Assembly (NCBI GenBank): GCA_021432635.1
Contig: MU270050.1
Span: 1-64,000, forward strand
From: Thozetella sp. PMI_491
Lineage: Eukaryota; Ascomycota; Sordariomycetes; Chaetosphaeriales; Chaetosphaeriaceae
Length of the DNA stretch: 64,000 bases
Reading direction: 5' to 3'
Part shown: positions 14,204-25,656 of the stretch, piece by piece
Layout: each line of letters begins with the position of its first letter
Position numbering within the stretch: position 1 is the first letter of the stretch
The notes under the pieces: generated by a model
Databases searched by the model: none
Told to the model about the DNA's origin: nothing
What the model saw: the letters and a program-made list of their open reading frames with translations, nothing else
Program-made: the position numbers and the translations under genes

Positions 14204-17200
14204 AGGTGCTTTAATATATATACTAACTATAGTAAGAGCTATTCTAAAAATAAACCATAGTAAAACAAAGAGTAGTAGTTTAGCCTTTAGATAAAGGTAG
14301 AGGATAGAGTAAGGGCATAAATAGACTATTCTATCTTATTAAAAGGTGTATTAACTGCCTTTATAATATAGCCTTAAGGCAATACTATAACACTAGGGTC
14401 TAAATACTTTACAATCTCCTATATAAAGAGTTTTATAGCCTCTTATATATAGTTATTATATAAGAGAACTATAGCTTTAGTCTTAAAGAGTTAGGCCTAA
14501 TATAAGAGTGGGTTGACTAGGCTTGCCTAGGCTATGTTATAAAGCTTCTAGAGGTTAGGTATCTAGCTGTAAATAGCTTAAGCTATATAAGCAAACCACT
14601 ACTCTTTACTTATCCTACCCTTTATTAAGAGCCCCTAGATATTAGTATAGATATTAAGCAGTATAAAAGGTAGTATATTACAGCTAAAAAGGTCTATAAG
14701 GGTAGCAACAGGCTATACCTAGTAGATATAGTTAGTTAGAATCTTCTTATTATCTAGCCCTATATAGTTAATAAGAAAGTTACTAATATATAAGGGGAAG
14801 TTATAGGTTTTATAGCCTTAACTTTTAAGAAAGACATTAAGCTTATACTTAGGCTATTATATAACTAAGTTCTAAAGCTAGACAAGCTTAGCCTTATTAT
14901 AGAGTAGCAAGAGGTAGGAGCTTACTATACTTAGGCCTTTTTTTTCTTATATAATATCGGCCTACCTAAAGGCAAGCTCAGCTAGTTATTACTAGCCCTC
15001 CTTCTTAAGGTTACTCCTTACCTAGCTTATAGCTTCTACCCTATATAAAGCCTTACCTATTACTATAAAGAGGTAGTGCGTAATAACCTTAGCAAGCTAT
15101 ACCTAGCTATACTTATTAAATATATTAATAAAGAAGAGGGCGCTAAAAATATATATATTAGGTTTAATATAGAGTAAGGCAGTACTATATATACTCTTTT
15201 TACCCTATAGACTATAGACAAGCAACTATATAGTAGCTAGAGGGACTAGATAAATACAGTTTAAGTATTTAAGTGTAAAAATCTCTTCCACTAGGGTGTT
15301 TTTCTACTAGAGCTTTATATTTACTGTTGCCTTTTTCCTTATATCTAACTTAGATAATAGGCTTATAATAATATTATCTTTAAACAGGTGGGGGTTTATA
15401 AAGGCTAATATAGTAGGGAGTGATATTAGTCTTATTATAATAGTAATAGGGGATACCTAAGGAGTAATAGGCTTAGATAGAAAGTGCTAGATAGGGAGTG
15501 GCAAGCTAAGTAATAGTAAGTTAGGTAATAATAAGCTAGCTATTATAAGCATTAGGCTATAGCTAGTAGAGAGAGAGAGTATTAAGTCTAAGTATAGGCT
15601 AGTAATAAGGGCTTCTACTAGATATATTATTATTAGTGTTGTTATAGTTGTATTTAGGGGCTTATATAGCTATAATAGACTCTCTTAGCTAATATTATTA
15701 GCCTTAGTCCCTAGGCATATCCTTTTTTTAGCCTATAGTAATACTTCTTAGGGCTAATACTTTTCTATATATTATATAGCTAAGTCTAGTAGAGTCTTAA
15801 ATAGTATTAATACTTTCCTAAGGGTCTTAAGGTTTATATTTTAGATAATATTTTTATATACTATAGCTAGTATAGTCTTAATTATATTAAAGCTTTTATA
15901 TTTTTACCTATACTACTTAGTAGGAGGTAATAAGGATAAGGGCTTAAGGGCTAGATACTTATACTCCTATATTATAGGCTAGGCTATCTTATATATATTA
16001 TTACTAGCTAGCTCCTTAAAAGAGACTAATTTAGACTAGTAGGGCTAGGGTATTAGATCTAAGGTAATATATAAGGGTTAGTTAGTATATATAACTCTAA
16101 GGCTTACCTAGGGCTAACTAATAGGGTTTTATAATAGCTATAACACTTATAACTATCTAGGTATTATAACATATAATAGCTATTATAAAATTATCTTTAA
16201 ATAAGAGTAAGGCATTATTTTTTACTAATAAGAGGTATGTAAAGAAATAATAAGTTTATAGTTTAATTATATTATATATCTTTGCTTTATAAAGCCTAAG
16301 GGGGCTAGGCAGGAGGGGGGCAGTAATTTCTATAGTTAGTTATATTTATAAGCTAGAGATCCTTCTCTTTTTAATCTACTACTTATAATTTAATATAGTA
16401 GCTAAGTCTATATAACTAGAGTAATACCTTTATATTTATAATCTTTTAAAGCATATTAAGATAAGTAGGTTATAGGATAATAGGGATAGTTATTACTTAG
16501 TTAGTATTTATAAGGGTTATAAGCTTGCCCTAACTATATAATAACGAGTTATTAAGGTTCTAGCTAATATATTAGAAGTAAAGGATTAGCTGGGTATATA
16601 TACTCTTAGTAATCTATAAGAGCCCTTTATTAAGGATGGGGAGTAGGAGGGCAGGGTGTTGTTAGAAGAAGTAGTAGAAGAGTAGTATGTTAAGCTTAGT
16701 GAGGCAGGTAGGCAGTATACCTAGGGTAAGAAGCTAGGCATATATATTATTAAAGTAGGTAAAATAGGGGAGTATAATAATATTATAAGAGGCAATAGTA
16801 GGGTTTTAAAACTTATAGAATAAGTTGTTTATAGTCTTAATAGCTTTTTAATTAGATATAGTTATAGTAATATATTAGCTTATAAGCTTAGTAGCTTTCT
16901 TAAGGCTTGTAAGGGTAAACTTAATTATGTTTTTAATAGTATGTTTTAGGTGGGCTTAGATAAGGGCTTGGTGGTATTGATTAGTAAGAGTAGGGAGTAG
17001 CTTAGATATAGTATTAGCATGGAATATATAGAGAAGTAGGTTGATAATAGCTTTGATAAGGATTTAAATATATTTTTAGCTTTAACTAGGCTTAGTAATA
17101 AGGTTAAGGAGCTGTTTAAGGAAGGATTTACTTTATTAGTATTAGTGGATAGTACTATAATAGATTTAAAGGCTTGGGATAGTAATAGTATAAAAGTAGT

Positions 17201-19886
17201 ACTTTTATAAGGTAAACTTATACTAGTTAGTAAGGTCTAAGAGGAAGGTAAATCTATAGTAGTTATATATCTTAGTTAGGCTAAGTCTTAGCTATTAATA
17301 CCTAGGTATATACTTTTAAAAAGGGCTATTAAGTATAGTAATAAGATAGAGCAGGCTATATTAGGCGAAGTTACTTAAGTAGTAGGTAAGGATATTAAAA
17401 AAGAAGATAGTGTTTTATAAGGTAAATAAGTCTTTACTATAGTAGGTATAGATATAGTCTATAGCTTATAGTGTCTTATTAAGGTTTATATAGAGGAAGT
17501 TATTAAAAGTACTAATAGGTATTATATAGTAAGTATTTAATAGTATATTAGTAGGGATAAGTATAATAAGTTTTAGCTAGAAAGAGGTACTACCTAGAAG
17601 TATATACTACTACTACTTTTACACCTAGATATACTAGGCAAGTTCTAAGGTGAGGCAGATCTTAAATTACTAGCTTATACTAGATAAGATAATATCTTTA
17701 TAAAAAATGTAGTATATATATTAATAAGAGGCTATAAGGCTATAAAAGGTATATATCTAGTTAGTAGTAGTATAGGCTATAGTAAAGATACTTTCCTAGT
17801 TTTTATACTTATAGGTAAGGTTAATAATACTTAAGTATATAAAGAGATAGGTGTTATATATATTAAAGGCTTTCTTAATAACTATATATAAGTAGATATA
17901 CTATATATTATGCTTATATATCTTTAATAAAAGGCATAGCTTAAAGGTTAATATTATACTATTATAGAAGAGATAGACAGGGTATTTTATAATATGTATA
18001 TAGCCTATAAGGGAGACGTTAGAGGTATTGTTACTAAGGAGTGCCTTACTGACTTATCTAGCTAGGAGCTTTTAGGTGTTAAGCTAGTAGTATTACTAGG
18101 CTAGTATAATATAGTTATACTAGTATTATCTAATGCTTAGGTACTCTTTTAGCTAGAACTTAGCCACTAGGTTAATATATTACCTATAAAAGGAGGTTAA
18201 AGGGCTAGGGAGTATAAGGTAGGCTTAGGCTTACTTTTTAAACCTATTAAGGCAGGTAGTTATTAAGTCTGCCTTAGACCTTATTTTAAAGCCTTTTTAG
18301 TTATAGAGGAAGAATATATAGGTAAAGACGGCTGTACTCTTAGTAATACTATTGTAGTTTTAGTTATAGTTATAGTTATAGTTAGGGGAGAGGAGGAGGC
18401 TTAGGGCGGCAGTAATTGCTTAGATTATAGTGGTGTTGAGGAGTATGCCTTTAAGCTAGCTATAGGCGCTGGCCTGCCTGTGCTGCTTAGCTTTATAGGC
18501 CTTGGATTGGGTGAGTGTATCCTTAAAGGTGGTGGGGTAGTACTGGGTGAATAAGGAGCTAAGGGAGTGAATGGCTGGGTAGATGATAGACTTGAAGAGG
18601 GTTTAGTGTATTATATTAGACATATGGACTAGGTATTTAGTAGATACCTTTTTATTTGCTACTATAGAGGCCTTGGGAAGTAGTGGCTAGAATAGTACTA
18701 AGAGAAACAGGTAGACTAGGATAGTTTTAACTTAGAGGAAGATAAGGTAGGGGATTTAGTATATAGGTATAAATGTGTCTATAGTAAAGGTGTCTTTATT
18801 ATTAGTGGGTAGTTTGTAAGGGAATAGGACTTAGAGGTAGATAGATTTTAAGAGGAGGCTAGTTAGTAATAGTATAGGTATATATTTAGTAATACCTTAA
18901 AGGATAATAAGGTTATAGAAGACTAAGAGGTAGTTGTTAATATTTAGGATAGCTGTGCTGAGTATAGTGGAGTGAGAATAGTTAAGATAGAGATAGACCT
19001 AGGCTTTAAAGAGTAGCTCTAGGACTAGGCTAGAAAAGGTATATTAGAGGAAGCTATAGTAAGGGAATAAAGGCCTAGGCGCCTCTTTAAGTACTAATAG
19101 GATAAGGTGGTTGGTATATTAGAGGCTAACCTTAGTGCTTTTCTTGGTAAGTATCTTCTTATATTAGCTGTTTAGCTGGGGGCTATTAGCTATCTCTAAG
19201 ATTAATATATACTTTAAGTAAGACTTAGAGTAGGATTGTTTAATGTTAAGATAAAGGTATAGTAGATAGGCAATAAGTTTAACTAGTAGGATAAATATAA
19301 TAGTATGGGTAAGGTAGTCCTTAAGGCTTAAAGGCTTTAGGAGCTAGTTAATAAGTATCTATTAGTTAAGGATAATAGGGCTATAAAGATTGTTATACTA
19401 GAGGGCTATGTCTAGGGAAGGAGGTGTGGCGGGTTGTAAAGCAGGGATAGTGATGATATTATTGTTAAACTGGCTGAACTAGTTATAAAAGTTAGATAAA
19501 GGAGATAATAGCTTAAGCTAGTCTGTAGAGCTTTTTATGTATAAGCTAGTTATAGTAAGATTATATAAGGAGGAAGTAGGACTAGATAAGGAAGTTTTAA
19601 TAATATCTATCTTACCTGGTGAAAGTAGTATGTCTAGTGATATGATATAAATGTCTAGTAACTATTTCTATTATCTTTAATACCTTTAGTGTCTCTAGTA
19701 AATACAACCTATAGATAGAGATAAATAAAGGGCTAGAAAGGCTTAGTAATACCCTTATAAATAAGTTAAATAAACTATAAATCCTAGGCCCTTACTAGAC
19801 TTTATCTAGAAAAATAGGTTGTAATAACATTGGGTAATTTAAAATCCCTGGCTTACCTAGTCTCTAATTCCTATTCCTCTTCCCTT

Positions 19887-19891
<5 letters not shown>

Positions 19892-19919
<28 letters not shown>
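19892..19919. repeat. (AT)n microsatellite
   Basis: About 14 uninterrupted AT dinucleotides. Confidence 0.8.
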
Positions 19920-19923
<4 letters not shown>

Positions 19924-20166
19924 CTTATTTATACTTCTTACTAACTATTATTTAAAACATAGGTTTTATATTGCCTATAGATAAGGCCTGGATTATTAGG
20001 GCTATAGAGTAAACTATATTTATTATAAAAAGAAGAAAAGGAAGTTATATAGTAATAAAGGAGGAAGGAGAAATAAGGTATTAGGGATAGGAAGAATCTA
20101 TATAGTAAGAACTATAGGGCGATAGATTTTATTTAGCACGTTATTCTTTAAATTAGTTTAAAAAAA

Positions 20167-20247
20167 TATAGAGTCTTAGGATATTAATAATCTAAACTAT
20201 TAGCTAAGCTAATAGTTTAGTCTTATAAGCCTCTCTATATAAGATAT
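20167..20247. repeat. Direct repeat copy 1 with 25-bp palindrome
   Basis: About 80 bases starting atatagagtctt and ending gcctctct, repeated at 20485-20560 on the far side of the minisatellite. It contains a perfect palindrome at 20194-20218: a 12-base arm, aaactattagct, on each side of one central base. This copy differs from the second mainly by transitions toward A/T. Confidence 0.7.
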
Positions 20248-20480
20248 TATAGTGATTTCTACCTATTAGAAATCCTTTTCTCCCATAGGAAATCACTATA
20301 GTTTCCCCCTGTGAGAGATCACTATAGTTTTTACCTATGAGAAATCACTATTGTTTCTACCTATAAGAAATCACTATAATTTCCCACGGTAGGAAATCAT
20401 AATAGTTTCCTACTAGTAGAAATCACTATAGTTTCCACCTATGGGAAATCACTATGGTTTCTTATAGTAGGAAATTACTA
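20245..20480. repeat. 26/27-bp minisatellite, about 8-9 degenerate copies
   Basis: Degenerate tandem units built on aaatcactatagtttccacc followed by a tatgg-type linker. The core is shared with the array at 183-625. The array lies between two direct repeats that each carry a palindrome. No coding frame. Confidence 0.75.
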
Positions 20481-20484
20481 TAGA

Positions 20485-20562
20485 ATATAGAGTCTCGGGA
20501 TAGGAATAATCTGAACTATTGGCTGAGCCAATAGTTTGGTAGGTCTTATAAGCCTCTCCACT
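20485..20562. repeat. Direct repeat copy 2 with 23-bp palindrome
   Basis: Second copy of the repeat at 20167-20247, less AT-mutated. Its palindrome at 20514-20536 has arms aactattggct and agccaatagtt around one base. It runs straight into an A27 tract. Confidence 0.7.

Positions 20563-20589
<27 letters not shown>
20563..20589 (+). repeat. A27 tract at the edge of the AT-rich domain
   Basis: Twenty-seven consecutive A bases, followed by tttcccaaaccctaaacag and then normal-composition sequence. It could be the poly(A) tail of a LINE- or SINE-type retroelement ending in the preceding repeat. I see no clear flanking target duplication. Confidence 0.7.
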
Positions 20590-20593
<4 letters not shown>

Positions 20594-20712
20594 CCAAACC
20601 CTAAACAGATCAGGGTAGTTAGAATAACCTGGCTAACTAGATGTATTATATAATAATAAAACCCCCTTATAAGCGCTAAAGTCTATAGAAAGCTTTGCGT
20701 TATTATCTCCTC

Positions 20713-22762
20713 CTAGTAGGACTGTTTATCCCGCTGTAGACTGTACGCCTCAAGCTCAAAACAAAGCTCAGTGCCAGTCATTTCTACAGGGTACTGAGGC
20801 TGCTCTATCTCCACGAGAATTTCAGGGACCTTGTAATGGTCTGGCTCCACCAGACTCTCGTCAGGGGTTCCTGTAAACTTTCTAGCCTCTCTTCGTTTCC
20901 AGGCTACCCAAGCCCATCCTGACAGAACAGCGAGGACTGCAACACCCCCTACCACAATTCCCGCAATAGCCCCCGGGACAAGGATCGGGTCTGAAGATAT
21001 CGAGTCTATTGTATAGGTTAGTGGGTATCGAGAAAAATAGGCCCAAAGCATTGCAGAGCGTACTCGAGTTGGGACTTGTGTCGGAAGACTGAGGCAGAGA
21101 CAAAGAGGAAGAAGATGACGTCGGTAGTGACGAGGATTGGGAAAGAGGCAGTGACGAAGACGAAGACTCTATAATCTCTTTTAAGTTTTTATGACGAGAA
21201 GATGGGACGAGACGAGGAAATAACTGACTGGAGGTAATGAACAGTGACTTTACAGCCTCAGATGACCATTGCACCAAGTCTAGCCCACTTTTCGCAACGT
21301 TAGCAAGGCTTATGGGACACTACGTAGAAGAGAAAACTTTTACCCTTTACTATACCACTCCTTGACGGCTTGAGGACTATCGTACACTCCGCTTTCGGGG
21401 TCATAAGAGCTTTTCAGCGACAGAGATGGAAGGTCGAACACGCCGAGGCCCTGGGGCCAGACATCCGGGACCGGGTCGACCCAGCCACCGATCGATATCA
21501 TTTGAGAATCGCCGGAGGCCACACACTTGTGACGGGCTCGGACAGGCGCGGTGGTCAAGTTGGATTTGAACCACACAAAGCCAGGAAGACTGAGAACGTA
21601 AAGGTCCCCGACTTGCTTGAGGGTTCCTATTTCGAACCCGCCGTAGAGGTAGCTTCAGGAAGGTTAGGCCCTAACTCAAGAGTGGCTGGGGTGAGGAACT
21701 GTACATCTCAAAAGTATTGTTTGGTCCTTGAACTCCGGCCGCGCAGAACAGACTTCGGGGCGTCGGACGGCTTCCGGTCGCTATTTGCGAGTACCATCGC
21801 TCCGCGAATGGATCGTAAAATGTCAAGTTGTCAAACCCGTTACCCGCGCTGTGGGATAGGCTGTCACCCGTGCTCTGCCAGTTATCGCCGAACGAGGTTA
21901 ATCCCCCGAGAAAGATAACCAGTCCGCTTGGGCCAAAAGTAGGAAGGCACACAGCCTCGCCGTTAAAGAAGGTTCCACGAGGAGTAAAGGCGGTTGCGGA
22001 GATATTCGCCCATTTATTACTCGTTATGTTGTATGTCGTAAGGCCGGGCACGAGCAAGGGGCTATCCATAGGTTTGTCGGGGTCGGCTGCGGAGCCCCCT
22101 AGGTGAAACCCTGTATTATAACACGTCGTGGAGCCAGCTCCCGCCGTGCGCTGCAAGCTTAGCATGTCCTGTGCGTCGACAGAATCCTGCGGTTGCCAAA
22201 ATCCGCCGCCTGCGCCATCCGCAGTCAGTCTCCAGAGGCGAGTGTCGTTATAGATGCCATCTGTCGCTTGGCTCAAGTCGCTCCAGGCATATAAGGACTG
22301 CTTTTTATCGTCGATCCAGAGAGATTCATCTAGCAGTTTTGGTGCTCCCGCTTTTGTCACCGTTCCCAGCTGCACGCTCAAATTTGTCCATGCCGACCGA
22401 AGAGGGATAGAAAATGTGACGTTTTCTAGCAGACGGATGAGGCGGTTAGCATGTCCCAATGAGAGCGCCCGCATCTATGATAATGTGTACCTGGGACTAA
22501 GCCTGGGGCTAAAGTCGATGTGCTACGCTGTTCTACTGCGCCACCGTCGACGTAGATAAAGTCGCCCAGCCTCGCGACTGAGCGTGGTTAGCAAGAGAGC
22601 TTGAGCAACGAGCGCCTGCGCCATGCAACCTCAATACCCACCTGTATGATCCACTCGCTGGTGATAGTCAGACACGGTAGGAGGGTCTGAGAGGCACCCG
22701 GCCGGTGTTGTGATGGTTATGACGACGGCGAGCACCGCAGGCATCGGCGGTGGGAGTCGCAT
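20713..22762 (-). CDS. Kelch-repeat cell-surface protein with signal peptide and single transmembrane helix
   Basis: Six exons on the minus strand join exactly in frame to 584 aa: 22762-22642, 22577-22491, 22425-21705, 21652-21344, 21287-21064 and 21005-20713. The introns are 64, 65, 52, 56 and 58 bp, with GT-AG ends. The protein has a signal peptide (about residues 1-25), then a beta-propeller region with Kelch-type blocks (IYVDGG, FLGG, LYGGF, ISIGGW) and several N-glycosylation sites. A Ser-rich stalk (about 454-487), one membrane helix (about 499-523, preceded by VPGAIAGIVVGG) and a cytoplasmic tail starting WKRRE follow. The order matches a fungal family of extracellular Kelch proteins attached by one helix; ligand and function are unknown. 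The start is the only ATG that gives a signal peptide in frame with exon 2. The gene is intact although it ends only about 120 bp from the degraded repeat domain. Confidence 0.87.
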
Positions 22763-23707
22763 CTCGAGGAGAAGGGCGGCCCTCAACTGTTGCGAGATAT
22801 TGCAGAGAAAGAGGGAGATGGCAACCTAAAGAGACATGGCGCCGTCGGAAGGGTTGTATCGAGCCTCGGGCAGAGTGTATTTGCCGCGAGGCCATGTCGT
22901 CTGCGGCCAAGACCAGGGCCCGTCCTCCTTCGGCGCTACCTGGCACGAAGCTGGAACCAACAGCACAGGGGAGGCACCAACAGATCATTACAGCGAGCAT
23001 CTAGAAGCTGACAGAGCGGTGCGGGAGCACTATCAAGGGCATGCACGATGACGGCGGGATTCATTGCAGCTAGATTACAGTGCACAGGCTTGCGATGAGG
23101 ATGCTTTGGGACTGGACGCATCGCGGACCGAAGTGCGCATCTTCACGCTGGTGTACGAGGAGGTCACAAAGAGTAAAAATATAAACTAGTGCGCACTGCT
23201 TGCTCCCCTTGCCAGGCACCCTGGTCGGGGTTGACGGACGAGTAGGATGGAGCTCAGGCCCCTCGCGTTGGTACTCCTCGAACGCCCGCAAAAATTAAGA
23301 CAGCCAACAGGGGCCTACGGGAGCTGCCGTTGGCTCCGTTTAAATCGATGGTGACAGACGGGCCCCACTAGACCAGCCCCACTTGGTTGTCGAATGACAG
23401 ACAGTCGTGTCATGCGAGACCCATTTTCTCGGGCGGTTACCGCCGCCACTACGTACCAAGCCAAGTCGGCCGCTGGAACGGTGCATCTTGGTTCCAGCCT
23501 AGTTATATTGGATTGGGGCGCAGCGCCAAAGGGCAACGCCCAGTAAAATGAGGCTAGCCAGGGGGCGGTCGCGGTTGCGGGTGCTGGGATCCTGCGCCCC
23601 TTGTGGCCCCCCTTTCCCACTAGACTTTATCACCATCTTCGCGCCCCCGCGCAATTCTGGCGTGGAGAGCCGATGCAAAAAAGAGCCCGACGGGCAATGT
23701 GGACGCG
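22763..23707. promoter_or_regulatory. Divergent intergenic region between the Kelch and SGNH genes
   Basis: A GC-rich 945-bp interval separates two divergently transcribed genes, so it must hold both promoters. Open frames here on both strands have no family resemblance and are chance frames in GC-rich DNA. I see no specific operator; a pyrimidine-rich stretch (ccccttgtggccccccttt) lies about 110 bp before the SGNH start. Confidence 0.5.
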
Positions 23708-25061
23708 ATGGAGACCGACGAGCAGACCATACGCCTCCTCGCCTCGCACGACAATGGCGACCTGAACGATGATTCCATGTCAGACGACGACGTGAAATCC
23801 TGGCTGGGCGACGAGGAGAACGTGTCGCGGCGCCGCGATGCGAAATGGCGAAAAATCGGGTTGTTCGTAGCCCTCGGCGTGCTCGTGGTCGTCGTTGTCG
23901 GCGCGGTCGAATACTTTTTCGCAGCACGCAAGTCCCCCGCCGGCCCCTATCGCCTCATAGTTGTCGGTGACTCGATCTCGGAGGGCTGGGAAGGCGCCTA
24001 CACCTGGCGCTATCGCCTCTGGCAGTGGTTCCGGGAGCACGACGTCGACGCTCTCTTCCTTGGTCCTTATAATGGAACCGCCCCAGCACCGAAAGACTAC
24101 ACGAACCCGGTTTGGATCCCTATCCACGGCTCCGTTACTCGTCGTTCCGACGATCCTCCGATCGAGAATGTGAGCGGAGGCTACGCGCTGGACGTTGACC
24201 CCGCATTCCTCGTCAGCGGCCATTCCCACTTTGCCTTCTGGGGCCGCGCGGTCTGGCAGGTCGCCGACATGATCGCCGACCAGATCCACGAGCAGCGCCC
24301 CGACTATGTACTTGTGGAGCTAGGGTTCAACGACCTTGGGTGGACATCGACGGTCGACCTTACCATCTCCAACATGACGAGGCTGATTACCAATGCGCGA
24401 GCCGTCGACCCAAAGCTGCGGTTCGCTATTGCCAACGTTCCGCAGCGGACCGAGATAGAAGAGGGGCTTCCCGAGAACACAAAGGAATACAACGAAAAGC
24501 TTCGGAAGGCGATACCCGAATGGTCAACCCCTGAGTCGCCCGTCGAGTTAGTGGAATTCCAGGAGAATTACTCTTGTCAGCAGTCCCCCGACCTCCTTCT
24601 AGCCATATTCTGTGAAAACTGACAGCCGCTAAGGCAGCATCGAGGGTTGTCCCTCCGGTTACGACGGACTTCATCCCAATTACCGAGGCGAATTCGAATT
24701 AACATATGCTTTTACCAAGACTTTACACGAGAAATACGGCTTTGGACAACAGCCGCTTGTACTTCCGGCCTCGTATCCCGAGCGCGTCTGTACGCCCCCA
24801 GCAAACCCCTATGCATATCTAGCGTCCAACGGGACTAAGTACACCTGGGACGCCGTGTACGGCGCGTTCGGTTACGAGGCGCAGTTTCGTCAAGAGGGCA
24901 CAGAATGGCCTGCTGACTATCTGAACTACACACAATCCCTCCATTATGATGCCGATTGGGCCCCGGAGGGATCTCCTCCGTGGGAGATGAGAGTGAGGAC
25001 GTATTGCGAGATGTCGGTCAAGTCAGCATGGGTTAGCGCGGCCCCGGGTAATGCTAACTAG
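23708..25061 (+). CDS. Membrane-anchored SGNH/GDSL-type hydrolase with C-terminal fibronectin-like domain
   Basis: Two exons, 23708-24575 and 24634-25061, give 431 aa. The 58-bp intron has a weak GTCAGC donor but restores the frame exactly. An acidic cytoplasmic N-terminus is followed by one membrane helix (about residues 50-72, GLFVALGVLVVVVVGAVEYF), making a type II membrane protein. The SGNH hydrolase domain follows. Block I is VVGDSISEG with Ser89 as nucleophile, block III is ELGFND with Asn208, and block V is DGLHPN with Asp300 and His303. All catalytic residues are present, so an esterase or carbohydrate-acting hydrolase outside the cytoplasm is likely; the substrate is unknown. The C-terminal about 110 residues (WDAVYGAFGYEAQF to the end) resemble a fibronectin type III-like module. 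The start is the first ATG in frame; an in-frame GTG at 23699 was discounted. Confidence 0.85.
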
Positions 25062-25656
25062 TTGGGCTGTTGTTTTTCTATGTAAAACAGTGTCAGGGAA
25101 GCATTAAAAGGGCGTTCGGCGTCGGGGCCATTGATTAAAAGCGAAAGCTTGGCCAGCCTTTATCGGTTGCGGTAAACTTATCAGCGTACTCAGTACAGTA
25201 TTTAAACAGACTTATTTAAAGGTAATATAAGTAGTATTATAAGATAGAATCTTTGGTGATGTAGGCCAACCGTCCCAGAGGTCCTCACTAGTTACTCTAA
25301 TTTATGTTAAGCTGATATTAAACTGCTTTCTTTTTAAGCTATTATTTATCTGATTTATAGTACACTCTCTTCTCTTAACTTTTACTTTCACTTATTATTC
25401 TATTATAATATATAAATCAAGCTTATATTAAATAATATATATATATATATATATGATATCTTAAAAATATATTTAAAAGTAATAGAAAAATAGCTTTGTA
25501 ATATATTAATAATATCTTATAATTTTAAGATTATAAAGTTATAAGTAAAAGATTAAAATATAATATATTAAAAAGATAACTAATAATCTATATAAACATT
25601 TTAAAAAAAGAATATCAGACTTTGACTGCCAGAATATTTAGTGGCGTATATAATGA
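25062..25656. other. Intergenic, with AT-rich insert from about 25200
   Basis: The 3' flank of the SGNH gene passes into AT-rich sequence between about 25200 and 25640, including an (AT)n run at 25435-25454. No coding frame. The AT-rich block stops abruptly where the truncated pseudogene begins, so it probably replaced or displaced that gene's 5' end. Confidence 0.55.

Larger units (their letters stand above)
1191..20166. other. RIP-degraded repeat domain, elements unresolved
   Basis: About 19 kb of TpA-rich, CpA/TpG-poor sequence without an intact gene. TAG and TAA codons are dense in all frames. Stretches such as 5400-6900 on the minus strand become long readable frames if TAG/TAA is taken as mutated CAG/CAA, so they are probably former transposon coding regions, but I could not assign them to a family. 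Related direct repeats rich in ataagg-type words lie at about 1390-1650 and 2815-3060. Scattered blocks (2200-2500, 3350-3750, 18350-18600) keep more G. Confidence 0.6.

Noticed and set aside
1191-20166. Starship-type giant element or other named cargo element
   Set aside because: No tyrosine recombinase captain could be recognised through the RIP damage, and no paired ends or target sites were found beyond the minisatellites.
22668-23291. Several overlapping open frames on both strands upstream of the Kelch gene
   Set aside because: GC-rich DNA has few stops; the frames are Arg-rich, overlap each other and show no family features.
23499-24289. Open frames antisense to the SGNH gene
   Set aside because: They shadow a clearly coding plus strand with conserved catalytic motifs.
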